Notes: generated by a model from the sequence alone, not told the origin. Shown: positions 25,201-34,360, numbered from the stretch's first letter. The stretch: DNA of 64,000 nucleotides from Jejuia pallidilutea (GCF_002973595.1 NZ_PVEO01000009.1:62001-126000), one strand, 5' to 3'. Numbers and translations: made by a program.

Positions 25201-27667
25201 AGTTAACCTCAATTAAGTTAGCGTTACTACTTATATCTAAGGTAAGCAAACTATTATTAGAACAATTTAATACTTCTAAATTTGCATTAATGGATATATC
25301 TAAATCGGCTAAACTATTGTTTGCACAGAACAATTTTATTAAACTTGGTGTTCCTATAGTGTTTAAAACACCGCTTACATTAGCTGGATTGTTGGTTAAG
25401 AAATAATTTGAACCACAGTATAGTGCTTCTAAATTCACCATTCCGCTCACATCCAAATCATTTAGATAGTTATTGCTGCAATCTAATTCGGTTAACGATA
25501 AAAATGCTTGGATACCTTCTAAACTTTCAATGTTTTTACCACTAACATTTAAGGAGGTAACATATTCGATATTAGCCGTTAGCACTTGATTGTCTGGAAC
25601 TCCAGTATCTATACCTAAATCTATTAATGCTTGCTCAAAATTATCATCGGGAATAGATGTAAATCTGTTGTTTTCACAATTAGTATTGTAATTGGCTATT
25701 GCATCTTTAGTCCACCCTACTGGAATATTTCCTATTACAGCGACATCAACATTAATACAAAACAAATTGGGGTTATTTGTGGCGTTAAAGTTGGTAGTAT
25801 TGGTATTATTTCCATTTCTAATATCCACAAACTCTAGTACATTGTTATTACAAATAATGCTGGTTAATGCTGCATTTGCAGTTAAATCTAAATGAACTAT
25901 ACTATTGTTAGAACAATTAAAAGTTTCTAAAGCTAGAAAATCTTGAATACCCGTTAAGTCTGTAATATTATAACCGCTTACGTTAAGGATAGTTTCCCCT
26001 GTAATATTTCCCGTTGGCACATAATTATCAAGCAGTCCTACATCAAAACCAGCATTAATAATAGCTTGCTCAAAACCATCATCTGGCACATAAGTTCCGC
26101 AATTTATAGCATAAGTAGCCATTGCATCTATAGCCCAAGTTACTCCAACTGGAACAACACCTGCATCAGTTTCAATACAAGATAAAGCTGGATTGTTTGT
26201 AGCACTTAAATTGGTAAGATTTCCATTCTGTCCGTTCTTCAAATTTAAAACCTCTAAGGCATTAGCCGTACAATCTAAATTTATAAGAGCTGTATTGTTA
26301 CTTATATTTAAGGTTTTAATAGTATTGTTTGAACAGTTTAAACCTGCGAGAGAAAAGTTAGTGCTTAAATCCAATTCATTTAAATTATTAAAAGATATAT
26401 TTAGGTTAACAAGATTTGTATTTGTACTTAAATCTATACGTTTCAAGTTATTGTTTGAAGCATCAAGATTGGTTAACGCTAAAAGGTTTGAAACATCTAC
26501 ACTTTCAACAGTATTCATATTAAAGTTGAAAGTTTGTAGCGCCACGAAATCTTCGATACCAATCAAACTATTAATATTTGCATTTGACACATTTAATGTT
26601 GTAATTGTATTAATATTTGCAGTTAACACTAAGTTATCTAATACATCATCTAAGCCCTGATTAATTAAAGCTTGCTCAAAGTTATCGTCAGGAACGTAAG
26701 TATAAATATCATCGCACATGGTTTCTGTGTAATACGTCCAATCGTCTTTTATCCAAGCAGCATTTGGTGTAAAACCCGTATCAACTTGAATACAAAATAG
26801 ATTTGGATTACCTTCTGAGGTGAATAAAGTTACCAAGTCATTAAATCCATTGGAAAGATATAAAGACGTTAATTGATTGTTTGATACATTAATTGAAGAT
26901 GGCCCTTGGCATAGCGTTACAGGATCGGTTTGTGGATCTGGACAAGCAACTGTATTAATAGTACTTAAATCTAGGTTAGAAATTGAATTATTTGAAGCAT
27001 CTAATGTTTTTAGATTCGTATTTGCAGATGTATCTAAAACTGTAATTTGGTTTGAAGCGCAAAACAGACTTTCTAACTTAGTGTTATTTCCAATATCTAA
27101 ACTACTTATTCTATTATTTGAAATAGATGCGGAAGTTAAATTAGTATTTTGGCTAATATCAATATCTAAAATTCTGTTATTAGCACATCTTAAATCTATT
27201 AATAACGGATTATTTGAAACATTAAGTATAGAGATTTGATTGTTAGAACAATCTATATCTTCTAAATTTGCATTAGAAGATATGTTTAAACCGGTCAATT
27301 TATTAGATGCACATAATAAGGTTCTTAAATTAATATTATTAGAAACATCAAGTGTAGATAAATTATTGCCGTTACAAATAAGCGTTTCCAGGCTATTAAA
27401 ATCTTCTATCCCAGATAAAGTATTAATACCAAGACTACTAACTGTAAGAGAAACTACAATGTTAACTCTATCTGTAAAAACCAATGCATTAGCATCTACA
27501 CCATCACCTAAACTAGCATCGTCGCCAACAGCTACTTCATTGCCATTAATATCATGGGTTTCTAAATAATGTTCAAAATTAGCATCAGGTATAGCTGTTT
27601 TTTGAGCATATAGAATATAACCGCAAAAAGGTGTCAGTAATAAAAAAATTAAATACTTTTTTTTCAT
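22256..27667 (-). CDS. Large modular leucine-rich-repeat surface protein with T9SS sorting domain
   Basis: An 1803-aa secreted protein. The signal peptide ends near ILYAQ (residue 21). Six modules follow, each opening with a (Y/I)(V/I)PDxxFEQxLIxxG motif at about residues 24, 322, 523, 670, 1095 and 1301 and continuing with Bacteroidetes-type LRRs of the form L-x-x-L-x-C-S/D-N-N-x-L-x-x-L-D-(V/I)-S. Most modules end with a conserved block around NNPxLxCIxxD and a Trp-rich strand. Near residue 1531 lies a calcium-binding TSP3-like segment (DADNDGVANEDDLCPGTP). The C-terminus from about 1720 is a T9SS type A sorting domain (VHPNPFQNELNIYL ... FKIVKK). Probable adhesin. Confidence 0.85.
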   Translation of the reverse strand: MKKKYLIFLLLTPFCGYILYAQKTAIPDANFEHYLETHDINGNEVAVGDDASLGDGVDANALVFTDRVNIVVSLTVSSLGINTLSGIEDFNSLETLICNGNNLSTLDVSNNINLRTLLCASNKLTGLNISSNANLEDIDCSNNQISILNVSNNPLLIDLRCANNRILDIDISQNTNLTSASISNNRISSLDIGNNTKLESLFCASNQITVLDTSANTNLKTLDASNNSISNLDLSTINTVACPDPQTDPVTLCQGPSSINVSNNQLTSLYLSNGFNDLVTLFTSEGNPNLFCIQVDTGFTPNAAWIKDDWTYYTETMCDDIYTYVPDDNFEQALINQGLDDVLDNLVLTANINTITTLNVSNANINSLIGIEDFVALQTFNFNMNTVESVDVSNLLALTNLDASNNNLKRIDLSTNTNLVNLNISFNNLNELDLSTNFSLAGLNCSNNTIKTLNISNNTALINLDCTANALEVLNLKNGQNGNLTNLSATNNPALSCIETDAGVVPVGVTWAIDAMATYAINCGTYVPDDGFEQAIINAGFDVGLLDNYVPTGNITGETILNVSGYNITDLTGIQDFLALETFNCSNNSIVHLDLTANAALTSIICNNNVLEFVDIRNGNNTNTTNFNATNNPNLFCINVDVAVIGNIPVGWTKDAIANYNTNCENNRFTSIPDDNFEQALIDLGIDTGVPDNQVLTANIEYVTSLNVSGKNIESLEGIQAFLSLTELDCSNNYLNDLDVSGMVNLEALYCGSNYFLTNNPANVSGVLNTIGTPSLIKLFCANNSLADLDISINANLEVLNCSNNSLLTLDISSNANLIEVNCDNNQISNFVSYAVNNSTLNTLNCNNNALSTLEVSQCLALTTLNCRSNGLSLLDISANAALEVLDFSDNELVDVNLSANTNLIALSGSQNQLTEIDDLASTVLESLILNNNQINQLNSVLNNLASVKYVSVSSNALTAINVGANTNLIELNISNNAITSLQLSNNLNQLKTFNCSNNELTGALDLSSIGLGACPTQNTNNPLDFCPDSITINVSGNQLGFINIQNGINTEISSFSATENPNLTCIQVDDVNNIGANWIKDATTAYSLDCRFGETYVPDDNFEQALINLGYDVGALDDYVPTANIEVVTILDVSGNTISDLTGIEDFTALENLNCSNNALSELNITNNVNLTVINCSNNVLANLDVTKTPNIISLNVANNQFTEFNASLIPALQSFNCDGNGILELDVTTNTALTNLSCAVNALEVLNLQNGQNPNLSNLNAQNNPDLTCIQTDAGTSPAGVTWLKDTSTQYAINCHFGETYVPDDNFEQALIDLGYDLGPLDDYVPTASIENLFSLSVPEKEITDATGIEGFVSLTSLNINGNLLSTINLSENILLNNLNASNNQLTAIDISNLIELRVIDLSNNSLLEINTSSNLNLTVLNISENLFTTLDVSLLLDLQRLNCSSNQIEALDVTVNNKLIELFCSSNAFTQDRLNIQNGANAMLEVFNASNNPDLTCILVDDPIAVISNVDGTYDDWFKDITASYQTVCDDADNDGVANEDDLCPGTPFGEAVDLFGCRFSILPEDNFTILITDETCLNNNDGKITITTKELYEYKAHLVGDDFDRNYTFTNEIDILNLLAGTYRLCITSEELPNFERCFDVVINHPANLDVITAKHKNGKEVTVNMYGSSSYYVDFNGLKFTTRKSQLTLQLENGKNTIKISTDLPCQGEHEEHILLLNTVLVHPNPFQNELNIYLGEMDSDNVKVSIYSTIGQMVFLKEFDVKGRGSISINTAFFNTGLYTVFIQSNNSVSNFKIVKK

Positions 27668-27680
27668 GTATTAGAATATT

Positions 27681-29912
27681 CTATTTCTTTTTTTCAGCAG
27701 ATAGGAGTAAGTCTTTTTGATATTGCAATTCGGTTTTTGCTTCTTCGTAGATTTTACTCATAAAGGTTTTCTTGTAAGCACTATCACTTCGTACTTTATC
27801 AAAAAACTCTTTTGCCATATCATTTTTCCCTAACCTTTTAAGCATAGCTTCTGCTTGCAACATAGCATCTTCAACATCTTGTTCGGTAATTTCTAATTTA
27901 CTGATATCTTCTAGTGCCTTCTTTTTTATATCAGATATATTTGTAGCTTCATATTTTGGCGCTATAGGTGTTTTTGAAGTATTATTAATTTGAGCTTGCT
28001 GATTAACAGTTAAATTCCCTTCTTGGATATTAGTTATGCGCTCTAAAATAGTGTCTATTTGTTTTTTTAAATAACCAATTTCTTCTGCTTGAATATTAAC
28101 TTTTTTGTCCAGTTCCTCTAAAAGCGCACTACTATCGTTTCTATTTAAACCCACTGCAACGTTTACATAACCAAAACCAGAAAGATTTACAGACCATGCA
28201 GTACCTACAATATCCTTAATTTGAGATATTTTTATTTTATTTGGAGCCACAGCGATACCAATACCATCATTTTTGCCACTAGGCAATATATAATCGCCAA
28301 TATTAACTCTTCCAAATACTTTGGTAGGCACTTGCCCCATAAAAGCAACTTTTTCGTATTGAGCCTCACGATCAGGCTGTGGCATATTTCCTAAAACAAT
28401 AGGCTTATATGATATTACCAATATACGCTCTGCATTACTAATATTCTTCGATATTTTTCCGCCATTAACCCCAACTATATCACCATAGGTCATAGCTTCA
28501 TTATTATCTTTTCTCAATAAGTATTCAGCATAATCGCCAGCACCAGATGCGTAGGTTACACCTTGAAATTTGCTCTTATTTGCATTGTACCATACAATAT
28601 TTGCAATTGAGGCAATTTCAACTACGGTTGCTGCTATTTTTTCTGCGATAGAAGACACTAACTCCACTTTGGCACCTGCGTTTAGAGATGGAATAGGTAA
28701 TGTAACCCCAGGTACAGGGCCAATAACTGCTGTGGTAGAAGTAGCAGCAGCTACATTATTAGAAATAGCTACGGTTGAGCTACTAAATGCCGTAAAAAGA
28801 TCGAATGTAGAAGAAGCAGTGTCGTAGGCTAATTGAAATTGAGTAAAAACATGATCTGCATTATTGCCAAATTCACCTGGTGTTTCCCCTTCAATACGTC
28901 CCCACATGGTAGGGTTTGTAGTAGTAACATTAGCTCCTGAGTTTGCAGGACTTGATGAAGCCGTTTCGTCCCAAAAGGATATAAAATTATTGTCGTTGGT
29001 TCTACCTTCATTAATCACTATGGCTAAACCTTGCTTGCTTCCCTCAATTTTTACTGGATAACTATTAATGTCTGTATCATCATCGTCATCTAAAGTTGAT
29101 GTTATCGTAATTTGTGATGTTGGAGTCATACTAATACTACCACTTAAATTTGTTGACTCATTAATCGTCAAATTATCAGCAACTAAACTTGTAAAGGTTG
29201 ATTCTCCAACTACAGTTAACGAGCCATTTAATACCGTTGGCGCATTAGCATCACCGTTTGGAGGCCCAACCAATGGGTCTCCTACATTTAAAGCGCCAGA
29301 TAAATTTGTGGCACTCTGCCCGGTAACATTTAAAGTGTTATTTAAATTCGTTTCACCATCCACATTTAAATTTCCTGAAAAATTTGCAGGATTTCCATCC
29401 TCTATATTAAGTGTACTATTAATGGTTGTTGGGCCATTAACGGTTAATTCTCTATTTAAAAACGTATCGTCATCTACCTCCAAAGTACCAGTTGCTGTAA
29501 TATCCCTATGAGCCACATAAGGTACATAGGTTAACTTTTCTACACTCATATCTACAAAACCATCACCGTTTTTAAAGTCAACTTCAACTTTTAAGGATTT
29601 TGGGTCGCCGTTCCAATCAATCTTTTCAAAATCATCATGATTTTCAGCACCTATAATTAAGTTTATTCTACCAAACTCATCGGTGGTTGTATTTTGTATT
29701 TCTGTAAATTCTACAACACCACTACCAGGAGCTATAATCGAAAGTTTAATTGCAATATCTGTAGTGGGCAAATAATTGTCTTGAGAATCTACACCAGGTA
29801 ATTCTAAAGCATCAGGACCTATAATAATAGCTTGATAAGAGATCCCATCAGTTTGTGCAAAGACACCATTAGAAATAAATAAAAATAAAATTAGGGTAAT
29901 TATGCGTTTCAT
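27681..29912 (-). CDS. Fibre-like secreted protein with coiled-coil C-terminus
   Basis: A 743-aa protein with a signal peptide (cleavage near GVFAQ). The N-terminus starts with an ISYQAII motif (residue about 24), common at the head of Bacteroidetes fibre proteins. Residues about 140-270 are short beta-repeats (pattern L-(N/S)-G-x-L-x-V), followed by a Ser/Thr-rich region. Around residue 456 is GAGDYAEYLLRK, then YGDIVGVNGGKISK; this resembles the C-terminal chaperone/peptidase regions of tail-fibre-like proteins (recollection, not proven). Residues about 600-740 are predicted coiled coil. No T9SS domain was found. The next cassette gene starts 13 bp downstream. Confidence 0.65.
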   Translation of the reverse strand: MKRIITLILFLFISNGVFAQTDGISYQAIIIGPDALELPGVDSQDNYLPTTDIAIKLSIIAPGSGVVEFTEIQNTTTDEFGRINLIIGAENHDDFEKIDWNGDPKSLKVEVDFKNGDGFVDMSVEKLTYVPYVAHRDITATGTLEVDDDTFLNRELTVNGPTTINSTLNIEDGNPANFSGNLNVDGETNLNNTLNVTGQSATNLSGALNVGDPLVGPPNGDANAPTVLNGSLTVVGESTFTSLVADNLTINESTNLSGSISMTPTSQITITSTLDDDDDTDINSYPVKIEGSKQGLAIVINEGRTNDNNFISFWDETASSSPANSGANVTTTNPTMWGRIEGETPGEFGNNADHVFTQFQLAYDTASSTFDLFTAFSSSTVAISNNVAAATSTTAVIGPVPGVTLPIPSLNAGAKVELVSSIAEKIAATVVEIASIANIVWYNANKSKFQGVTYASGAGDYAEYLLRKDNNEAMTYGDIVGVNGGKISKNISNAERILVISYKPIVLGNMPQPDREAQYEKVAFMGQVPTKVFGRVNIGDYILPSGKNDGIGIAVAPNKIKISQIKDIVGTAWSVNLSGFGYVNVAVGLNRNDSSALLEELDKKVNIQAEEIGYLKKQIDTILERITNIQEGNLTVNQQAQINNTSKTPIAPKYEATNISDIKKKALEDISKLEITEQDVEDAMLQAEAMLKRLGKNDMAKEFFDKVRSDSAYKKTFMSKIYEEAKTELQYQKDLLLSAEKKK

Positions 29913-29935
29913 AACATTTTGGTTTTAAATAGGTG

Positions 29936-30469
29936 CTATATTTTTATAAGTTTTGAATTAAACAACTTTCCGTTTGAAATGGCTTTTAAGGTATATGCGC
30001 CCGTGGATAATTTTGTAAGGTCTATTCGTAGTTTTTTTGAAGGTGAAAATTTCTTAACATAGACTAGCTTTCCTAAAACATCATAGACTTCAATTTTTAT
30101 ATCTTTTGAAACACTTTCGCTAAATGAAATTTGAATATCATAATCGAAAGGATTAGGATATACTATGGCCTTTAAACTACTGAAAGCACTTTTAGTAACT
30201 GTAATAGGTTTGTGTGGTTGCTGAAACCCTTGGCGTAAATAATAACCATTATTAACAGATGTACCTATAACGCTAGATTGTCCAATACTTTGGCTTACTG
30301 TGTAAGTACCTTTAGTGGTTTGAAACGTTTTGGAAGAACCTCCTACACCAACATTAGAGCGAATAATTTTATATCCTTTGTTTTTTGTCGCAGATTGCCC
30401 ATGCAGTGTTGGTATTACCCAAATCGCCAAAAGTAAAAGCCCGATATTTTTTATCAATTTTCCTTTCAT
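29936..30469 (-). CDS. Small secreted protein with T9SS type A sorting domain
   Basis: A 177-aa protein: signal peptide (residues 1-24), a short mature part with SQSIGQSSVIGTSVNNGYYLRQGFQQP, a motif often seen before T9SS tails, and a C-terminal sorting domain from about residue 97 (AIVYPNPFDYDIQISF ... GAYTLKAISNGKLFNSKLIKI). Almost no independent globular region is left, so it may be a short structural or linker cargo delivered to the surface by type IX secretion. It starts 72 bp after the beta-barrel gene and ends 23 bp before the fibre gene. Confidence 0.78.
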   Translation of the reverse strand: MKGKLIKNIGLLLLAIWVIPTLHGQSATKNKGYKIIRSNVGVGGSSKTFQTTKGTYTVSQSIGQSSVIGTSVNNGYYLRQGFQQPHKPITVTKSAFSSLKAIVYPNPFDYDIQISFSESVSKDIKIEVYDVLGKLVYVKKFSPSKKLRIDLTKLSTGAYTLKAISNGKLFNSKLIKI

Positions 30470-30541
30470 TTTTCAAACAAAGTTTACTCTAAACTAGATT
30501 AATTAATCTTTATATACTAGGATGTCCATTGTTTGTCCACC

Positions 30542-31186
30542 TTAAAAATCGCAATAGCACGTTGGTAAATTAATGATGAAACCAATACCAAATTGGTGTG
30601 CATTCAACGTTAATTTTTCAGCGCTAATCCCACTATTTATCAATATTGAACTTCCGTAGTTATAGCCTGCAACTATTGCAGCACGTGTAGAAATAGGGTA
30701 TTGCATACTCACCCCTGCCCTTAAGAACAAAATATTGTTATTAAACTCTTCTTCACCAACCAAATTAAACACATCATTGTTTATGGTTTGAGTACCTCTA
30801 ATTAAAAATTCTGAAGCTATAGACCCATTTGCAAAAAACATTAAATCGTTCCATTGAAATAGTTTTATATCCGTACCTGCTTTTATACCCAAATAACTCA
30901 CATCCCACTCAAAATAATTATCTACACTATTTTCGCTTCCTATGGCACCGTAATTATTAAAAGTTAGCCCTCCTCTTAGAAATATGGTGTTTGCTTTATT
31001 TAAAGTATGGCGGTATCCCATACCAAAATAAGATTTGGACTGTGACAATAAATTGTTTAAGCGCTGTCCTTGAGAATTTTCATAGTCAAATGCTGAAATG
31101 GTTTGTCCGTAATCCATATAAAGTTGTTGACTATTTATGGAGCCTGTTGAATAAAAAAGAAGTAGAGTAAATATTAACTTTTTCAT
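30542..31186 (-). CDS. Outer-membrane beta-barrel protein, first gene of the secreted cassette
   Basis: A 214-aa protein with a signal peptide (cleavage near GSINSQ) and alternating hydrophobic beta-strands ending in aromatic residues, for example the GMGYRHTL, FLRGGLTFNNYG and HQFGIGFIINL segments, consistent with an 8-10 stranded OmpA/opacity-like barrel. It precedes the four other secreted genes on the same strand and may anchor or assemble their products at the outer membrane. It is not recognisably PorP/SprF. No exact -7 box was found upstream. Confidence 0.7.
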   Translation of the reverse strand: MKKLIFTLLLFYSTGSINSQQLYMDYGQTISAFDYENSQGQRLNNLLSQSKSYFGMGYRHTLNKANTIFLRGGLTFNNYGAIGSENSVDNYFEWDVSYLGIKAGTDIKLFQWNDLMFFANGSIASEFLIRGTQTINNDVFNLVGEEEFNNNILFLRAGVSMQYPISTRAAIVAGYNYGSSILINSGISAEKLTLNAHQFGIGFIINLPTCYCDF

Positions 31187-31676
31187 ATTTAACTTTTAAA
31201 ATTGTAATTGTGAAAGAGCGCTATACCAATACGAAAGAAAATTACAGCTAGTAATTTTTATAGTTGTCTTGTCCATACTTAAAAGTGATAAGACTAGACC
31301 GTAGATAAAAATTAAAATCCAATCAACATGCACCAAAAGCAATACCATCAAGGGGTTTCATATTTTTAAGTTAGGCTATTCCAATGTAGATATATAGACA
31401 GGATAAAAAAAATAAAACTGCATTTGTCCACCTTTTGTCCATTTAAAATTATTTTTTTTAATGAGGACAAACAGCTATAAACAAAAAACAAAGGTTTTAT
31501 AACAAGTATTAATTATGTAATAACACTAGTAATGTTAAGGCCAACATATTGGCCCGAACAAAAACCTTAACAAACACAAGAACAGCGCATTAAAAAGTTA
31601 ATTTTTATGTTAAAAACTATGTAAGCAAGAGATAAAAAACTCTTTTTTTAGTATCTTAGAAAGTAAAAACAGAAAA
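31187..31676. other. 490-bp gene-free divergent region with TGTCCA motif cluster
   Basis: No credible ORF. It separates the secreted cassette (minus) from the plus-strand gene at 31677. TGTCCA-type motifs occur at 31268-31275 (CTTGTCCA), 31423-31430 and 31435-31442 (TTTGTCCA) and in reverse at 31465-31471 (GGACAAA); two more lie at 30522-30539 at the end of the barrel gene. They could be regulator sites. No exact TAnnTTTG box was found for either flanking gene. Confidence 0.4.
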
Positions 31677-32957
31677 ATGAAAACTACAGCCTTAACACCT
31701 ATCAAACTGTGCATTCTATTGCTCATGTGCGTTTCACTTACTTTAACCGCACAAGACACACAGGCCATTAAAGAAATAAGCGGAAAAGTTATTGATGAAG
31801 ATAACAAAGATGAATTGATATTTACAGATATTGTTGTAGATGGCACCAATATAAGTACAGTAACCAATTCTGACGGCGAATTTCTTTTAAAGATCCCTTA
31901 CAAATACCTTGATGAAAAATTAATTATTACGCATTTGGGATATGAAAGAAAAATACTAAACATTATAGACTTAGGTACCGATGAAAAAATACTTTTAAAA
32001 CCAAGTGTTACAGAACTAACTACTGTAAACATAGCTGTCCCTCAATACGATGCTAGAACTTTGGTTGTAAAAACATTGGCTAATAAAAGTTCTGCTTACA
32101 ACGATAAAAATGCTTTAATGACTGCATTTTACAGAGAAACCATAAAAAAAAGACGAAGAAATGCATCTCTTTCCGAGGCTGTTGTTAAAATTCATAAACA
32201 ACCCTACAGTAGCCTTCGCAACGACCATATAGAATTAATTAAGTCTAGAAAAAACACAGATTACAGTAGATTAGACACTTTAGCTTTAAAGTTACAAGGC
32301 GGTCCTTTTAGTAATTTATATACAGATTTGGTAAAATACCCTGAATTTATATTTACCGAAGAAGATATTGAACTTTACGATTTTAATTACGAAAACTCTA
32401 CAAACATTAATAAAAACCTAGTATATGTTGTGAATTTTAAACAAAAACCTAGAATTGACACACCTATGTATTACGGCAAGCTTTATATTGATGCCAACAC
32501 CCTTGCTCTAACTAGTGCAGAATACAGCTTAAATGTTCGCAACAAAGAATTATCTAGCCGTATGTTTGTTAGAAAAAAACCCAGAAGAGTAGATGTATAC
32601 CCTACAGAAGCCCTGTATAAAGTTAAATATAGAACACAAAACGGAAAATGGCACTATGCATACAGCAACATAGGATTAACATTTAAAGTAAACTGGGAAG
32701 GAAAATTATTTAATAGTGTTTACACTTTAAATAGCGAAATGGCTGTTACCGATTGGGAGATTCCTGATACTAAAATTGCTAAAACTAGAAGTAAAATGCT
32801 ACGCCCTACTTCTATATTAACCGAACAGACTTCTGGATTTTCAGATCCTGAATTTTGGGGTGCTTACAATATTATTGAGCCAGAAAAATCTATTGAAAAT
32901 GCTATTAAAAAAATAAAAAGACAATTAGATAGACGCTCTGAAAAGAATGAATCCTAA
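31677..32957 (+). CDS. Carboxypeptidase-regulatory-like domain protein, outer-membrane associated
   Basis: A 426-aa secreted protein. After the signal peptide (cleavage near TLTAQ, residue 25) comes a CarboxypepD_reg-like beta-sandwich (about residues 33-108: SGKVIDEDNKDELIFTDIVV, NSDGEFLLKIP, ITHLGYERK), the domain usually found at the start of SusC-like receptors. Instead of a TonB plug and barrel, the remaining 310 residues form a soluble domain (YRETIKKRRR near residue 150, YGKLYIDANTLALTSAEY) known from a family of uncharacterised Bacteroidetes proteins. Function unknown; cell-envelope location likely. A strong terminator follows. Confidence 0.72.
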   Translation: MKTTALTPIKLCILLLMCVSLTLTAQDTQAIKEISGKVIDEDNKDELIFTDIVVDGTNISTVTNSDGEFLLKIPYKYLDEKLIITHLGYERKILNIIDLGTDEKILLKPSVTELTTVNIAVPQYDARTLVVKTLANKSSAYNDKNALMTAFYRETIKKRRRNASLSEAVVKIHKQPYSSLRNDHIELIKSRKNTDYSRLDTLALKLQGGPFSNLYTDLVKYPEFIFTEEDIELYDFNYENSTNINKNLVYVVNFKQKPRIDTPMYYGKLYIDANTLALTSAEYSLNVRNKELSSRMFVRKKPRRVDVYPTEALYKVKYRTQNGKWHYAYSNIGLTFKVNWEGKLFNSVYTLNSEMAVTDWEIPDTKIAKTRSKMLRPTSILTEQTSGFSDPEFWGAYNIIEPEKSIENAIKKIKRQLDRRSEKNES

Positions 32958-32977
32958 GGTTAGTTCCTTAAGACACT

Positions 32978-33010
32978 AAAGCCGATAAACATTAAAAATT
33001 TATCGGCTTT
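32978..33010. terminator. Intrinsic terminator, bidirectional
   Basis: AAAGCCGATAAA (32978-32989) and TTTATCGGCTTT (32999-33010) form a perfect 12-bp stem with a 9-nt loop, followed by a T-run on the plus strand. It lies between the convergent 31677 gene and rimO and probably serves both. Confidence 0.85.
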
Positions 33011-33038
33011 TTTTAGTTGTAATTTTTTAAATTATTAT

Positions 33039-34340
33039 TTAAACAACCTCACCATACAAATCAAAATCTTCTGCTTCTGTAATTTTTACAGTAGTAAATT
33101 CTCCTGTTTTCAAATAGGTTTTAGTGGCGTCTATCAGCACTTCATTATCCACATCGGGAGAATCATATTCAGTACGTCCTACAAAATAATTGCCCTCCTT
33201 TCTATCAATAACTACTTTAAACTCCTGTCCTATTTTTTGCTGGTTCAATTCCCAAGAAATTTGGGATTGTATTTCCATAATTTGGTTTGCTCTTTCCATT
33301 TTAACCGCTTCGGGCACATCATCCTCTAAATTATAAGCATGTGTGTTCTCTTCATGAGAATAGGTAAAACATCCTAAACGCTCAAAACGCATAGCTTTAA
33401 CCCATTGTTTTAAAGTTTCAAAATCTTCTTCGGTCTCTCCAGGGTATCCTACAATTAATGTGGTTCTAATTGTCATTTCTGGAACTTTCGTTCTAAAATC
33501 TTCTAACAGTTTTGTAGTTTTAGCCTTTGTAGTACCACGTCGCATGCTTTTCAAAATTGAATCTGAAATGTGTTGTAGCGGAATGTCTAAATAGTTACAA
33601 ACTTTAGGCTCTCGTTTCATAACATCCAAAACATCCATAGGAAAACCAGTAGGAAAGGCGTAATGTAAGCGAATCCATTCTATTCCTTCTACTTTAACCA
33701 AAGCTTCAAGCAATTCAGCTAAATTTCTTTTCTTATATAAATCTAAACCGTAATAGGTTAAATCTTGAGCAATTAATATTAGTTCCTTAACACCATTTGC
33801 TGCCAGTTTCTTAGCTTCAACAACCAAATCTTCTATAGGCGTAGATTTGTGCTTACCACGCATTAACGGTATGGCACAAAAGGAGCATGGTCTATCACAA
33901 CCTTCGGCTATTTTTAAATAAGCATAGTTTTTTGGCGTTGTAGTTAAGCGCTCCCCAATTAATTCATGCTTATAATCTGCACCTAACGCTTTTAATAAAC
34001 TTGGCAGTTCTGTTGTGCCAAAATACTCATCTACATTTGGAATTTCTTTTTGCAAATCTGGCTTGTAACGTTCACTTAAACAACCGGTTACAAACACTTT
34101 ATCCACATCACCATCCTCTTTTTTTTGCATAAATTCTAAAATAGTATTTACACTTTCTTCTTTGGCATTATTAATAAATCCGCAGGTGTTAATAACCACA
34201 ATGTTACCGTCTTGCTCATGCACTACATCCTTTCCGCTAGCTTTAAGTTGCCCCATTAGCACTTCACTATCATATACATTTTTACTGCATCCAAGTGTAA
34301 CTACATTAATTCTATTTTTTTTAAGCGATTTTGTGCGCAT
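33039..34340 (-). CDS. rimO: Ribosomal protein S12 methylthiotransferase
   Basis: A 433-aa radical SAM enzyme that methylthiolates the conserved Asp of ribosomal protein S12. The N-terminal UPF0004 domain has VTLGCSKNVYDSE near residue 15, NTCGFI near residue 50 and TGCLSERY near 84, supplying three cluster cysteines. The radical SAM motif CDRPCSFC is near residue 149, and a C-terminal TRAM domain follows about residue 365. SKN(V)YDSE and the residues after the SAM motif (AIPLMRG) favour RimO over MiaB. An exact -7 box lies 20 bp upstream. Confidence 0.95.
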   Translation of the reverse strand: MRTKSLKKNRINVVTLGCSKNVYDSEVLMGQLKASGKDVVHEQDGNIVVINTCGFINNAKEESVNTILEFMQKKEDGDVDKVFVTGCLSERYKPDLQKEIPNVDEYFGTTELPSLLKALGADYKHELIGERLTTTPKNYAYLKIAEGCDRPCSFCAIPLMRGKHKSTPIEDLVVEAKKLAANGVKELILIAQDLTYYGLDLYKKRNLAELLEALVKVEGIEWIRLHYAFPTGFPMDVLDVMKREPKVCNYLDIPLQHISDSILKSMRRGTTKAKTTKLLEDFRTKVPEMTIRTTLIVGYPGETEEDFETLKQWVKAMRFERLGCFTYSHEENTHAYNLEDDVPEAVKMERANQIMEIQSQISWELNQQKIGQEFKVVIDRKEGNYFVGRTEYDSPDVDNEVLIDATKTYLKTGEFTTVKITEAEDFDLYGEVV

Positions 34341-34360
34341 AGTATTTGTAAATCAGGGCG

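Noticed and set aside
26193-26660. 155-codon plus-strand ORF opposite the LRR gene, with several similar ones from 22899 to 27569
   Set aside because: They all lie antisense to the periodic LRR coding sequence and share low-complexity hydrophobic composition; the minus-strand gene has signal peptide, repeats and sorting domain.
22256-27667. CRISPR array considered because of regularly repeated DNA
   Set aside because: The repeats are degenerate, in frame and encode LRR modules; there are no identical repeats with unique spacers and no cas genes.
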